Under the pieces are notes generated by a model. It did no database searches. It was given only the letters and a program-made list of their open reading frames with translations, and had not been told where the DNA came from. Shown here piece after piece: positions 1-7,752 of a stretch of DNA of 46,669 nt. Source of the DNA: Dictyobacter formicarum. GTDB lineage: Bacteria; Chloroflexota; Ktedonobacteria; Ktedonobacterales; Ktedonobacteraceae. The stretch lies in the NCBI RefSeq assembly GCF_016587435.1, contig NZ_BNJJ01000041.1:1-46669 (forward strand), in the 5' to 3' direction. Numbering within the stretch: the first letter of the stretch is position 1; each line of letters starts with the position of its first letter. Both the position numbers and the translations under genes were made by a program.

Positions 1-1213
1 TGTCGGTCGTATATTTAAACGGATTAAGGAAACCAATCAAACGGTAATAGCGATATCCGCTAAAAGCCTGGGACAAAAAGATTAAGAATCCACAGCCCAT
101 GGCCAGTAAAAATTGTAGAATGTTTGCTCCCGCCGTAAAAAACATGGCGGTAGTCAGCACCGCGATGACGCTGGCGGTTCCCATGTCTTTCTGCAATAAG
201 ACCAGGCCCAGCACCAAACCAACTAACAACACAAAAGGCGTTAGTCCATAAAGGAAGGTGCCTACCTGTTTGCCTTTACGAGCCAGCCAGTCAGCAATAT
301 ACAGAGCCAGGACCAGTTTGATCAACTCGCTGGGCTGGAATGAGAAAAAAGATCCAAAGACCAGCCAGCGCGATGCTCCATAAGCGGTAGAGCCGATAAA
401 CAGCACTGCCGCTTGCAGGGGAAGCCCGATGGCCAATCCCAGTAATGAGAACCGCCGCCAGATGCGGTAGTCAATTCTCATCGTTACCAGCATGGCTACG
501 ACCCCTAATACGGCTCCCAATAGCTGCTTTTGAAAAAAGTATGACGCATCTCCAAAATAGCGAGCCGATGCGAATGAACTGGCACTATAGACCATAATCA
601 GGCCAATACATAACAGGGCTAGCGCCACCACCAGCAAGATCGAATCAGGCTTGCCTGGCACACGCGGGAGGAACATCTCCAGGGCGGCCAGTTTCTCCTG
701 CTCCTCCTCACTGATCACTTGTAGAGGCTGGCTCGGTCGTACAGGTGGCTTACGCAAAAGATCAGCCGTCTGCCGTGGCAGCACAGTACGTCCTGAGGGT
801 CCGCGCCCTCCTGGCGACAACTCTACCGGTTCCTGCGGCGTTACCGCTGGCGCATGCGGCGTTTCTGGCACGTCTACATCCTGGGCCGCCACCGTAAGTG
901 GCCGGTTTCTCATACGCGGCAAACTTTTCCGCATTGTCTTCGGATCGGCCAGCGTATCTTCTGCCGCATAACTCATTTTGACGCGTCGGGCCATCACTGC
1001 CTGGGTCGCCCTGCGCTTCACCGGCTTTGCCCCATGGGTAGGGGGCGGCAACGGCGTGCGCCTGCTTCCGCTGGCAGACGATCGTTGACCCTTCTGTTCG
1101 ATCGACTCCAGGGCAGGAGAGCGAAAGGTGGGGGGCGCCAGGTCCTTGCGCCTCACACTTTTGATCAGTCTCTCGCCTGCATTCTTTCCTCGATTGAGTT
1201 TGTCTTGTGGCAT
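1..1213 (-). CDS. ftsW: FtsW/RodA/SpoVE-family peptidoglycan polymerase, 3' part cut off by window edge
   Basis: SEDS-family glycosyltransferase that polymerises lipid II into glycan strands at the division site. Translating the minus strand from ATG at 1213 gives an open frame to the left edge (about 404 codons). The membrane part starts near residue 190 with the segment SILLVVALALLCIGLIMVYS followed by the family signature VYSASS, then several more membrane helices and a conserved LQKDMGTA stretch. About 187 residues precede the first helix; they are basic, Pro-rich and predicted cytoplasmic, far longer than in typical FtsW. Position at the end of an mraZ-rsmH-ftsL-ftsI cluster favours FtsW over RodA. 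The C-terminus lies outside the window. Family call is firm; FtsW versus RodA rests on context. Confidence 0.9.
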   Translation of the reverse strand, partial: MPQDKLNRGKNAGERLIKSVRRKDLAPPTFRSPALESIEQKGQRSSASGSRRTPLPPPTHGAKPVKRRATQAVMARRVKMSYAAEDTLADPKTMRKSLPRMRNRPLTVAAQDVDVPETPHAPAVTPQEPVELSPGGRGPSGRTVLPRQTADLLRKPPVRPSQPLQVISEEEQEKLAALEMFLPRVPGKPDSILLVVALALLCIGLIMVYSASSFASARYFGDASYFFQKQLLGAVLGVVAMLVTMRIDYRIWRRFSLLGLAIGLPLQAAVLFIGSTAYGASRWLVFGSFFSFQPSELIKLVLALYIADWLARKGKQVGTFLYGLTPFVLLVGLVLGLVLLQKDMGTASVIAVLTTAMFFTAGANILQFLLAMGCGFLIFLSQAFSGYRYYRLIGFLNPFKYTTD

Positions 1214-1318
1214 GAAGCTTCTTTCACTTAACTTATGCTCAAAGCCAGCAGCTGACACCTTATGACCTTGACATAGAACGCTTTTTCTAGTACACTAGTT
1301 CTTAGCAAGGTCCCTAAG

Positions 1319-1660
1319 TTAGTGCTGCTTAGACGATGAACCCTCGTCATCTTGCTGAGCGGATTGCTCTTGCATGACCTCGAGCATCTGCTCGACTTCT
1401 TGATCGCTGATCTGTAAGCGCGTCTTATGCAAATCAACGATTTCAACACCCTTAGCTTGTATTAACGTACTCCAGGGATCACTTTCGAGCGTCGGGATGA
1501 CCCCCTGGTCTTTATCCAGTTGCTCATCAGCACCTGATCCCGGTTTTGACGCGCCTGGCGCCTGGCGTCCTAGCAGTTCCTGCCAGGCTGCGCTCAGTTC
1601 GGTTTGCAGCCCATCCGGGGCATTCTGGTCTTGCTGTGGACGGTTCTTTTTATCTTTCAT
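1319..1660 (-). CDS. small hypothetical protein of the division cluster
   Basis: A 113-residue hydrophilic protein with no membrane segment and no recognised domain, lying between ftsI and ftsW. The first half is Gln/Pro/Gly-rich. The C-terminal half (SDPWSTLIQAKGVEIVDLHK, then an acidic helix containing DQEVEQMLEVMQEQ) looks like a small folded or coiled element ending in a Ser/Lys/Gln-rich tail. An upstream GTG at 1669 would give 116 residues, but ATG at 1660 has the ribosome site AAGGTG eight bases away, so I prefer it. Same-strand spacing of about 120 bases to ftsI and 105 bases to ftsW suggests cotranscription. Function unknown; a role with FtsI/FtsW is only a positional inference. Confidence 0.65.
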   Translation of the reverse strand: MKDKKNRPQQDQNAPDGLQTELSAAWQELLGRQAPGASKPGSGADEQLDKDQGVIPTLESDPWSTLIQAKGVEIVDLHKTRLQISDQEVEQMLEVMQEQSAQQDDEGSSSKQH

Positions 1661-1781
1661 CTCACTCACACCTTGTCAACACACTACATCCCCTGCTCAC
1701 AGCCACTTCCACTCTTCGTGCACTACAAAGTTTTGCGCTATCTTCTCAACCTACGTTCCCTGGCCGCTGATGACCAGCTCT

Positions 1782-3533
1782 TTAGCCGGCATCGTCGGGA
1801 GGAATACTATAGTGCCACATCAGTTGTTGCGCGATATCCTTCCACACAGGGCCTGCCGCGCTTCCTCCATAGATAGTCGCTGTTGGGTGATCGATTTTCA
1901 CCAGAATAACAAATTGTGGATTTGAGACTGGTAGAAAACCTGCCATTGAGGCATCGGTATTTGTGTCCGCCAAACCCTGTATAGTTGCCGTTCCGGTTTT
2001 CACTGCAACGCGATAGCCGGGGACAATATCCTTATTGAATTGGGCCACCTTTTCTAGCATGGAAGCCAGAGTTTTGGCCGCATCGGCACTGATAACCCGT
2101 TGTTTTTGACGCGGCTGAATGGTGGTCGTATGATCATTGTCTCGCAACGACGAGACAAGATAGGGCTGCATTAAGACGCCATCGTTGGCGATCGCTTGAT
2201 AGGCCGAGGCCATCTGCAACGGCGTCACCTGGATACTTTGCCCAAAAGATTGGCGCGCCAGATCGCTGGGCGACCAGTCCTTTGAATCTGGTGTGCGATA
2301 TGTGCCAGCCGACTCAGGATCCAAAACGCCGGTGCGCTGGCCAAAACCAAAACGTTCCAGGTAAGGATAAAAACTTTTGGCTCCCAGTTTCTGGGTGGCC
2401 ACCCAGGCCGCTCCTACGTTGGCTGAATGCTCTAATACCTGCGTCATGGACTCAGTACCATAGCCCAGATTATGCCAGTTCTCGACCGTCGGCGTACCAT
2501 CATTAAAGGCAAGGTAACCGGGATCCTGAATGGTATCGGTTGGTTTGATCAGGTGCTGGTCAAGAGCGGCCGCCATGGTGATGGCTTTCATAGTTGAACC
2601 AGGCTCATAGGCACAATAGACCACTGGATTGCTGTAAACCTCTAATTGACCACGACAATCTGTGTCCCCAGCGTACTTACTATAGTTATTGGGATCAAAT
2701 GAGGGCGCTCCAGCCATGGCCACGATCGCTCCTGTGCGCGCATTGAGCACCACAGCAGTTCCGCTCTGGGCCCCCATCTGCTTGACACGCGCCTCCAGGT
2801 CGGTCTGCAACTGATATTGGATGGTGCTATCGATGGTCAGAGTTATATCGTCTCCATTGACCGCATTTTGCTCAAAACTGGGACCCACAGTTAAAGGATT
2901 GCCGTTGAGGTCCGTTTCGGCCGAAAAGCTGCCCGCCTTGCCGGAAAGTTGCTGATTGTATTTTTTTTCAATGCCGTAGATACCTTGCGGCGAACCACCA
3001 GTGGCGTCTTCCTGCACAAATCCCAGGGTCTGAGCCGCCAGATCGTTGCCTGGATACGTGCGCCAGGTGCGCGGCTCCAAAAAGGTATAGGGCAGATGCA
3101 GATCCTTCAATTTCTGGCTCTGAGCCGGTGTGATAGAGATAGCTATCCGTACCGTCGGAACCGCAGAGTTAAAGGCATCGGTCAATTTCTCTTTCGGCAC
3201 GTTGGTCAGGACACTGCTGAGTTTCTGAATCAGGGTATCGCGCTCGCTCTGATAGGTATCGGGATAATCCGTCACCAGTTGCGATGGTTCAATATACACG
3301 TCGTCGCGTACCACATTCGTAGCCAGTAGCTGACCCGTGGCATCATAGATTCGTCCACGCGGCGCGTTCAACGTCTGACTTTGCATATGCTCGGCATTGG
3401 CTGCCTTCGCGAGTTGTGGACCATGGATAACCTGCCAGTAGTAGAGTCGTCCAGAAAGGAGCACCATGCCCACGCAGACCAGCAGAAAAATGACCATCTG
3501 GCGGTTACGTGCACGGCGTAGTTCTGTACTCAT
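1782..3533 (-). CDS. ftsI: class B penicillin-binding protein (FtsI/PBP2 type transpeptidase)
   Basis: Septal peptidoglycan transpeptidase, 583 residues. A single N-terminal membrane anchor (about residues 13-34) is followed by the class B dimerisation domain with the APRGRIYD motif at 57-64, then the penicillin-binding domain. All three active-site motifs are present: STMK with nucleophile Ser313 and Lys316, SAN at 370-372, and KTG at 512-514. Length fits FtsI without a C-terminal PASTA domain. It follows ftsL in a cluster that reads mraZ-rsmH-ftsL-ftsI and is followed by a small orf and ftsW, its usual functional partner. The start is an ATG 70 bases after the ftsL stop. Confidence 0.95.
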   Translation of the reverse strand: MSTELRRARNRQMVIFLLVCVGMVLLSGRLYYWQVIHGPQLAKAANAEHMQSQTLNAPRGRIYDATGQLLATNVVRDDVYIEPSQLVTDYPDTYQSERDTLIQKLSSVLTNVPKEKLTDAFNSAVPTVRIAISITPAQSQKLKDLHLPYTFLEPRTWRTYPGNDLAAQTLGFVQEDATGGSPQGIYGIEKKYNQQLSGKAGSFSAETDLNGNPLTVGPSFEQNAVNGDDITLTIDSTIQYQLQTDLEARVKQMGAQSGTAVVLNARTGAIVAMAGAPSFDPNNYSKYAGDTDCRGQLEVYSNPVVYCAYEPGSTMKAITMAAALDQHLIKPTDTIQDPGYLAFNDGTPTVENWHNLGYGTESMTQVLEHSANVGAAWVATQKLGAKSFYPYLERFGFGQRTGVLDPESAGTYRTPDSKDWSPSDLARQSFGQSIQVTPLQMASAYQAIANDGVLMQPYLVSSLRDNDHTTTIQPRQKQRVISADAAKTLASMLEKVAQFNKDIVPGYRVAVKTGTATIQGLADTNTDASMAGFLPVSNPQFVILVKIDHPTATIYGGSAAGPVWKDIAQQLMWHYSIPPDDAG

Positions 3534-3603
3534 CTACAAGGCCTCCTCATTCAGACATCATTTAAGCAGTCACATCATATGGCGCTTTGTTCGTTTGATA
3601 CCA

Positions 3604-4020
3604 TCAGTTATTATCGGGTCCTGGATCATGGATTGGCTGCAAGTTGGGAATTTTAATAACATTGACATGCGCTGGATCAGTAGGTACCAGGCCAGCTTTT
3701 TTCGCCTGCTCACTAATATAAGCGGGCGAGCGCTCAATGGCGATAGTCTGGGCCAGATCCTGGTTTTCTCGTTGCAGGGTGGCTTGTTCGCTCCGTATTT
3801 GCTGCAATTGCTGGTTGGCAACTGCTGCCTGGCCCACCTGTGCCAGGTAGAGTACCGCCATCAAAGCAATCAGCAGCACACTGGTGATCGACAGAGCCGC
3901 CGGCCCCATATGAAAGAAAAAGGGGCGCAACTGACGCCGTCTTTTCGCTGCAAACATCGATCTGGGCACGACCAGCCGTTCTTTCCGGGCCTCATTATTG
4001 AGCTTTTTCAGGCCATACAT
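3604..4020 (-). CDS. ftsL: FtsL-like bitopic division protein
   Basis: A 138-residue protein with a basic cytoplasmic N-terminus (KRRRQLRP near residue 26-33), one membrane helix (about 40-62) and an extracytoplasmic coiled coil (QQLQQIRSEQATLQRENQDL, about 71-90), then a short tail ending in Pro/Asp/Asn residues. This is the architecture of FtsL/DivIC, which scaffold FtsW-FtsI at the septum. Sequence conservation in this family is poor, so the call rests on topology and on its exact place between rsmH and ftsI, where ftsL always sits in dcw clusters. Confidence 0.85.
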   Translation of the reverse strand: MYGLKKLNNEARKERLVVPRSMFAAKRRRQLRPFFFHMGPAALSITSVLLIALMAVLYLAQVGQAAVANQQLQQIRSEQATLQRENQDLAQTIAIERSPAYISEQAKKAGLVPTDPAHVNVIKIPNLQPIHDPGPDNN

Positions 4021-4110
4021 ACGCTGCGTTCCTTCGAGATGTTAGACCATTCCGCAGATACGTCCGTTGTAGAGACATCTGCATCCTTACACACCCCTAC
4101 ATATGACGCA

Positions 4111-5109
4111 CTACGAATTATTCTGCGTTATTTCGGCAGCTCGCAATTTGGCGCTACGAGCGCGAGGGTTGCTGGCGATCTCCTGCTCACCTGGTGTGAC
4201 AGGTTTGTTTGTCAGGTTACGTAAACGAGCTTTATGACCACAGACACATACAGGAAGGCGAGGTGGGCAGAGGCAATCTTTAGCCTCACGCCGAATATAT
4301 TCCTTGACGATTCTATCTTCTAGCGAGTGAAATGCGATGATCACCATCCTCCCTTTTTCCTTGCTCTCCCCTTCATCGCCCTTTGTTTTCCCCTCAAGAA
4401 CATCCACAATTTGCGGCAACGCTGTTTCCAGGCGCTCTAATTCGCGATTAACAGCAATGCGTAGAGCCTGAAATGCTCGTGTGGCAGGATGAATGGCACC
4501 GTGTTTATGTGGTACACCGGCAGCTATCAGTGCCGCCAGTGGAGCCGTACGTGTAATGGGCGCTTTCTCTCGCTCACGTACAATGCGCCGTGCGATTTGA
4601 CGTGCGCGGGACTCTTCACCATAACGCCAGAAGATATCCGCCAATTCTTGCTCACTCGCACCGTTAACCAGGTCAGCGGCAGTCAACGGCAACTCCTGAT
4701 TCAGACGCATATCTAATGGGCCATCCGCACTAAAAGCAAAACCACGATCAGGATTATCCATCTGGTCCGAGGAAAATCCCAGGTCTAACAGGACGCCCTG
4801 CACACCTTTTCCATCACCAAAACCAGTCTGTTCCACAATCTGCGCCAGGTCAGAAAAATTACCGTGTGCCAGTATTAAACGGCCATTAGCGACAAACTCA
4901 GCCAGGCGTTCGCCCACACGGGCCAGTGCCTGACTATCGGTATCAATACCCAGAACCTTGCCATCTGGAGCGCAACGCTCCAGGATTGCCGCAGTGTGAC
5001 CTCCACCGCCTAAAGTGCCATCGATATAGAGTCCTCCAGGTTTCGGCTGGAGATACGCCAGCACCTCATCCAACATCACTGATACATGTTGTGTATGTTC
5101 CATTGCCAT
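4111..5109 (-). CDS. rsmH: 16S rRNA (cytosine-1402-N4) methyltransferase RsmH (MraW)
   Basis: SAM-dependent methyltransferase that modifies C1402 in the 16S rRNA P site. The N-terminus reads HVSVMLDEVLAYL, followed by the SAM-binding motif YIDGTLGGGGHTAAILE, the conserved DLGFSSDQMD and RGFAFSADGPLDMRL blocks, and the terminal FHSLEDRIVK and NPRARSAKLRAAE motifs, all diagnostic for the family. Length (about 332) is normal. Several starts are close together (TTG 5112, ATG 5109, ATG 5103); none has a strong ribosome site, so the exact start is open and ATG 5103 is equally plausible. It follows mraZ, as in almost all bacteria. Confidence 0.96.
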   Translation of the reverse strand: MAMEHTQHVSVMLDEVLAYLQPKPGGLYIDGTLGGGGHTAAILERCAPDGKVLGIDTDSQALARVGERLAEFVANGRLILAHGNFSDLAQIVEQTGFGDGKGVQGVLLDLGFSSDQMDNPDRGFAFSADGPLDMRLNQELPLTAADLVNGASEQELADIFWRYGEESRARQIARRIVREREKAPITRTAPLAALIAAGVPHKHGAIHPATRAFQALRIAVNRELERLETALPQIVDVLEGKTKGDEGESKEKGRMVIIAFHSLEDRIVKEYIRREAKDCLCPPRLPVCVCGHKARLRNLTNKPVTPGEQEIASNPRARSAKLRAAEITQNNS

Positions 5110-5160
5110 CAAATCGATAAAATTCTAGAGCTTCGAACCTGATATGTATTGTTTACGTCT

Positions 5161-5577
5161 TTAAAAAGGAATATTACTTCCTTCGGCGTCGAGTCGTTCT
5201 TGATACTCTTGCCAGGTGGCACGATTCCAGATTTCAATATGGTCTCGCACACCAGCAATAGTTACTTCACTGCCTAAATTTGCATAAGCTCGTAATTTGG
5301 CCGGGATTACCATACGCCCCTGTGCATCCAAATCAATTTCACTGGCACTGGGATAGATGCGCCGTTCGAAGTCACGTAGATCGTCACTCGATAGGCCCGC
5401 AACCAGCTCATTTGAGCGCCGTTCCCAGTGTTCCGCCGTATAGATAGACAGGCATGTCCCCATACCTTTGCTGACAACCGCGCCCTTATCTATCTGCGCA
5501 CGAAATCTGGCAGGAACCGCCATACGCCCTTTTGCGTCGATTGTATGCTCGTACTCACCAAGAAACATAGACAGCAT
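5161..5577 (-). CDS. mraZ: MraZ transcriptional regulator of the division cluster
   Basis: 138-residue protein with the hallmark MFLGEYEHTIDAKGRMAVPA start and a second repeat with DAQGRMVIPAKLRAYA: two SpoVT/AbrB-type swapped-hairpin domains. MraZ forms ring-shaped oligomers that bind tandem GTGGG-type repeats upstream of its own gene and controls the dcw operon. ATG 5577 (MLSMFLGEY) has GAGAAAG at a good distance; ATG 5568 would match the commonest family start. The matching operator array is visible upstream at 5651-5710. Confidence 0.96.
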   Translation of the reverse strand: MLSMFLGEYEHTIDAKGRMAVPARFRAQIDKGAVVSKGMGTCLSIYTAEHWERRSNELVAGLSSDDLRDFERRIYPSASEIDLDAQGRMVIPAKLRAYANLGSEVTIAGVRDHIEIWNRATWQEYQERLDAEGSNIPF

Positions 5578-5604
5578 CCATACTTTCTCAACGGCAGTTG
5601 CAGA

Positions 5605-5613
5605 ATATCCACA
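5605..5613 (+). promoter_or_regulatory. near-consensus DnaA box (ATATCCACA)
   Basis: Differs from the TTATCCACA consensus at one position. It lies 28 bases before the mraZ start, inside the mraZ leader. Confidence 0.35.
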
Positions 5614-5650
5614 GCGAAATCATTCAGAAATTTAGCACTATTCTGATATA

Positions 5651-5710
5651 CTTCCCCATCTCCCCCACTGTTAATATAGTCTCACCAAAATTCCCCACTT
5701 TTCCCCACTT
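5651..5710 (-). promoter_or_regulatory. candidate MraZ operator: 10-bp phased GTGGGG repeats
   Basis: On the plus strand the decamers at 5691-5700 and 5701-5710 are identical (TTCCCCACTT). Related C-rich decamers occur in the same 10-bp phase at 5651, 5661 and, weaker, 5681 (CTCACCAAAA). Read on the mraZ strand these are AAGTGGGGAA-type direct repeats, 74-134 bases before the mraZ start. Known MraZ boxes are tandem GTGGG/TGGG repeats at about one helical turn in front of mraZ, so this is a strong candidate autoregulatory site. The unmatched decamer at 5671-5680 reads ACTATATTAA on the mraZ strand and could carry a -10 element, but I see no convincing -35. Confidence 0.75.
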
Positions 5711-5770
5711 CATTGTAACACTTCTTAGGCATGTGGGAAAAGAGTCTTTCAGGCCAATTTTGCTCAGCCA

Positions 5771-5790
5771 CGTGGATAACTTGTGGATAA
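5771..5790 (-). promoter_or_regulatory. tandem DnaA boxes upstream of mraZ
   Basis: Positions 5782-5790 (TGTGGATAA) are a perfect DnaA box on the minus strand, and 5771-5779 (CGTGGATAA) is a one-mismatch box in the same orientation 11 bases away. Together with 5605-5613 this makes three DnaA-like sites in under 200 bases of AT-rich intergenic DNA. They could be a DnaA-controlled promoter for the division cluster or part of an origin-like region. Confidence 0.6.
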
Positions 5791-6192
5791 CTTTATTTTG
5801 TTCACACATATAGGTTGCATAAAAAGCATCTAATCACAAATCGGGTACAAGGCCCGAACCTATTGGGATCATGCTTACCCGTACAACAAGTTTTGCCCGA
5901 ACAGGGAGAAGCATTTGATCATCTTACAAATCGGGTTGCAGAGATTATTGAACATCACTAGCGCCGACTAAAATAAATTATAGATTTACTCGTAATACAA
6001 CCTCAGCCTGCCATTCGACTGACACAGCAGCCTTTCGGGGCTCGTCTCAAGGGCTATGAGCCCCTGCATCTTGCCGTTGCAGAAATCGTAGCCCGTCTAG
6101 AATATTTACGTCTACGAAAACAATAGATCCAGCAACAAACACAAGCAGGCATTCTATATTATGTCGTTTCCGATACATTGCGACAAAAGTAG
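5791..6192 (+). pseudogene. possible decayed short reading frame in the mraZ-HU gap
   Basis: The long gap between mraZ and the HU gene holds one plus-strand frame with protein-like composition (for example GARLKGYEPLHLAVAEIVAR) interrupted by stops at 5959 (TAG), 5974 (TAA) and 6124 (TAG), ending at TAG 6190. Each stop is one C-to-T change from a Gln codon, and Gln would fit the surroundings. No start codon with a ribosome site is seen and no family is recognised. Stop density is only modestly below chance, so this may be nothing. Confidence 0.2.
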
Positions 6193-6522
6193 GCAGTATG
6201 TTTTGTTATAACCCTTCTAATGCAAGAGTTTAAAGAATAGAAATGATAACTACAATCGCACAATATTCTAGAGAAAGAACAACCTTATATAGAGATTTTT
6301 TGAATTTTTTTTGAGCCGAGAATAAAGGGATAGATTGGCCTCCCAGGCTGATTCATGCTGTACTTCCTACTTTTAGGGATAGTGCGACGCTTGTATTTCT
6401 TAAAATCGCGTGCTATACTCCTAATCGGCAGTGAGGTTGTGACGCCGCTCTACAAGCCCGGCAAAGTGCATTTGGGCAATCAAGCGACGTGTGTTGATAG
6501 TTGCAAGGAGGAAATCGAACCT
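6193..6522. other. AT-rich gap before the HU gene, no gene seen
   Basis: Low-complexity AT-rich DNA including a T run near 6296-6313. The open frame leading into HU from 6355 lacks a ribosome site at its first ATG and does not resemble HU before 6523, so I treat it as leader. I could not place a confident promoter. Confidence 0.3.
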
Positions 6523-6837
6523 ATGGCCGACAAGACCGATCAGGCCGCGGCACAAACCGTTGGCCGGCAGGAGCTATCTAAGCGCATTGCCAAACAGGCG
6601 AAACTTTCTCAAAAGCAGGCGTCTGAGGTGCTAGAAGCCACCCTCACGGCAATCCGTGAAGCACTTCAGAATGGTGACGAGGTCCGTCTAGTAGGCTTTG
6701 GCTCATTCAAAGTTCGTCAAAGTGCTGCGCGCAAAGGGGTGAATCCACGCGACCGCAAACCAATCGAAGTGCCAGCCAAAGAGCGTGTACGCTTTTTCCC
6801 CGGCAAAGAACTCTCGGAGGCTGTTCTCAAGAAATAG
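6523..6837 (+). CDS. HU-family DNA-binding protein
   Basis: 104-residue nucleoid-associated protein of the HU/IHF family. After a 12-residue polar extension the HU fold begins at GRQELSKRIAKQAKLSQKQA; the characteristic segments VRLVGFGSFKVR and GVNPRDRKP (with the DNA-intercalating Pro of the beta arm) and RVRFFPGKEL follow. The start at ATG 6523 is set by a very strong ribosome site, AAGGAGG at 6505-6511; longer forms starting at 6355 are not supported. It stands alone, downstream of a long AT-rich gap. HU dimers bend DNA and are abundant in the nucleoid. Confidence 0.95.
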   Translation: MADKTDQAAAQTVGRQELSKRIAKQAKLSQKQASEVLEATLTAIREALQNGDEVRLVGFGSFKVRQSAARKGVNPRDRKPIEVPAKERVRFFPGKELSEAVLKK

Positions 6838-7114
6838 TAAGTCGTGACTCTGTTCTCACTGCCATATATATATACATAGCCCGCTAAGCATCACTGGTCG
6901 CGAGAAACCAGACGCCAGGCATGTGCAGGTGTCGCATAAGGATTATTTCGCTCACTATGCAGGCAACACCGAGAGGCATGTTGCTTCGGATGCTTCCCAG
7001 GGCTATGTTCCATCTACCGGCTCATCTTCGTTGTGCCTCTCTGGTCTTTTAATGCTCACATTCCGTTCCATTTTATGATATCCAGTTAAGATTGATTGAT
7101 TAGCGGGAAAATTT
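6838..7114. other. intergenic region between HU and the macrodomain gene
   Basis: No gene seen. Holds a TA repeat (about 6865-6875), a small hairpin CTGGT/ACCAG near 6895-6914, and a long-range inverted repeat GAGAGGCA (6971-6978) with TGCCTCTC (7034-7041). No clear U-tract terminator. A small structured RNA cannot be excluded but no known family is recognised. Confidence 0.3.
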
Positions 7115-7660
7115 ATGACCACACACACTGTCAACGGTGTCACCTTACTACTAAAACAGGGCAATATCGTCAATGTGCAGGTCGACGCCATTGTGAATGC
7201 TGCGAATGCGGGTCTGGCTGGCGGTGGCGGCGTGGATGGCGCAATCCATCGGGCCGCCGGCCCTACCGTGATGCAAGAATGCCGCCAGATTGGTCGTTGT
7301 CCGACCGGTAGCGCGGTCGCCACCGGCGCAGGTAATTTGCCTGCTCGCTATATTTTCCATGCAGTTGGCCCGATCTATCAAAATCAAGGGGATGAGCCAC
7401 AGTTGCTCGCCGGGGCCTACCAGGCCTGCCTGAACCTGGCGGAGCACCATCAGATACACAGCATCGCCTTCCCCTCCATCAGTACAGGAGCCTATGGCTA
7501 TCCGCTCCACCTGGCGGCGCCGATCGCCCTACAAACGGTCATCACTCATCTGCAACGGCCCACCAGTCTTCAACAGGTGCATTTTATCCTTTTTGACCAG
7601 CGCACACTCCAGGCCTATCAGAAAGCCTTGCAACAGCTACTCACCAACGGTCACGCATAA
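7115..7660 (+). CDS. macrodomain protein (ADP-ribose / O-acetyl-ADP-ribose hydrolase type)
   Basis: 181 residues, essentially one macrodomain. The N-terminal strand VDAIVNAANAGLAGGGGVDG carries the conserved NAAN and glycine-rich loop with catalytic-site Asp, followed by IHRAAGP, the GSAVATGAGNLPARYIFHAVGP strand and the second phosphate-binding loop SISTGAYGYP. This matches YmdB/MacroD-type hydrolases that remove O-acetyl-ADP-ribose or mono-ADP-ribose. Substrate cannot be set from sequence. ATG 7115 begins four bases after an A/G-rich stretch with only a weak ribosome site. The methionine aminopeptidase gene follows 92 bases downstream on the same strand. Confidence 0.93.
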   Translation: MTTHTVNGVTLLLKQGNIVNVQVDAIVNAANAGLAGGGGVDGAIHRAAGPTVMQECRQIGRCPTGSAVATGAGNLPARYIFHAVGPIYQNQGDEPQLLAGAYQACLNLAEHHQIHSIAFPSISTGAYGYPLHLAAPIALQTVITHLQRPTSLQQVHFILFDQRTLQAYQKALQQLLTNGHA

Positions 7661-7752
7661 AAACAAAGCCGAGTTGCTGCCGGCGTATGGAAAAATATAT
7701 GATAGATATATACGCATTCAAATTCTTCCATACAAAGGGATAAACAGGATAT

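Noticed and set aside
5815..6192. A hidden small gene with recoded stop codons (each stop one change from Gln)
   Set aside because: Only three stops in about 125 codons with no start, no ribosome site and no recognised homology; the density is too close to chance. Kept only as a low-confidence decayed frame.
6355..6522. A longer HU protein starting at 6355
   Set aside because: The extra residues do not match HU, while ATG 6523 has a near-perfect ribosome site.
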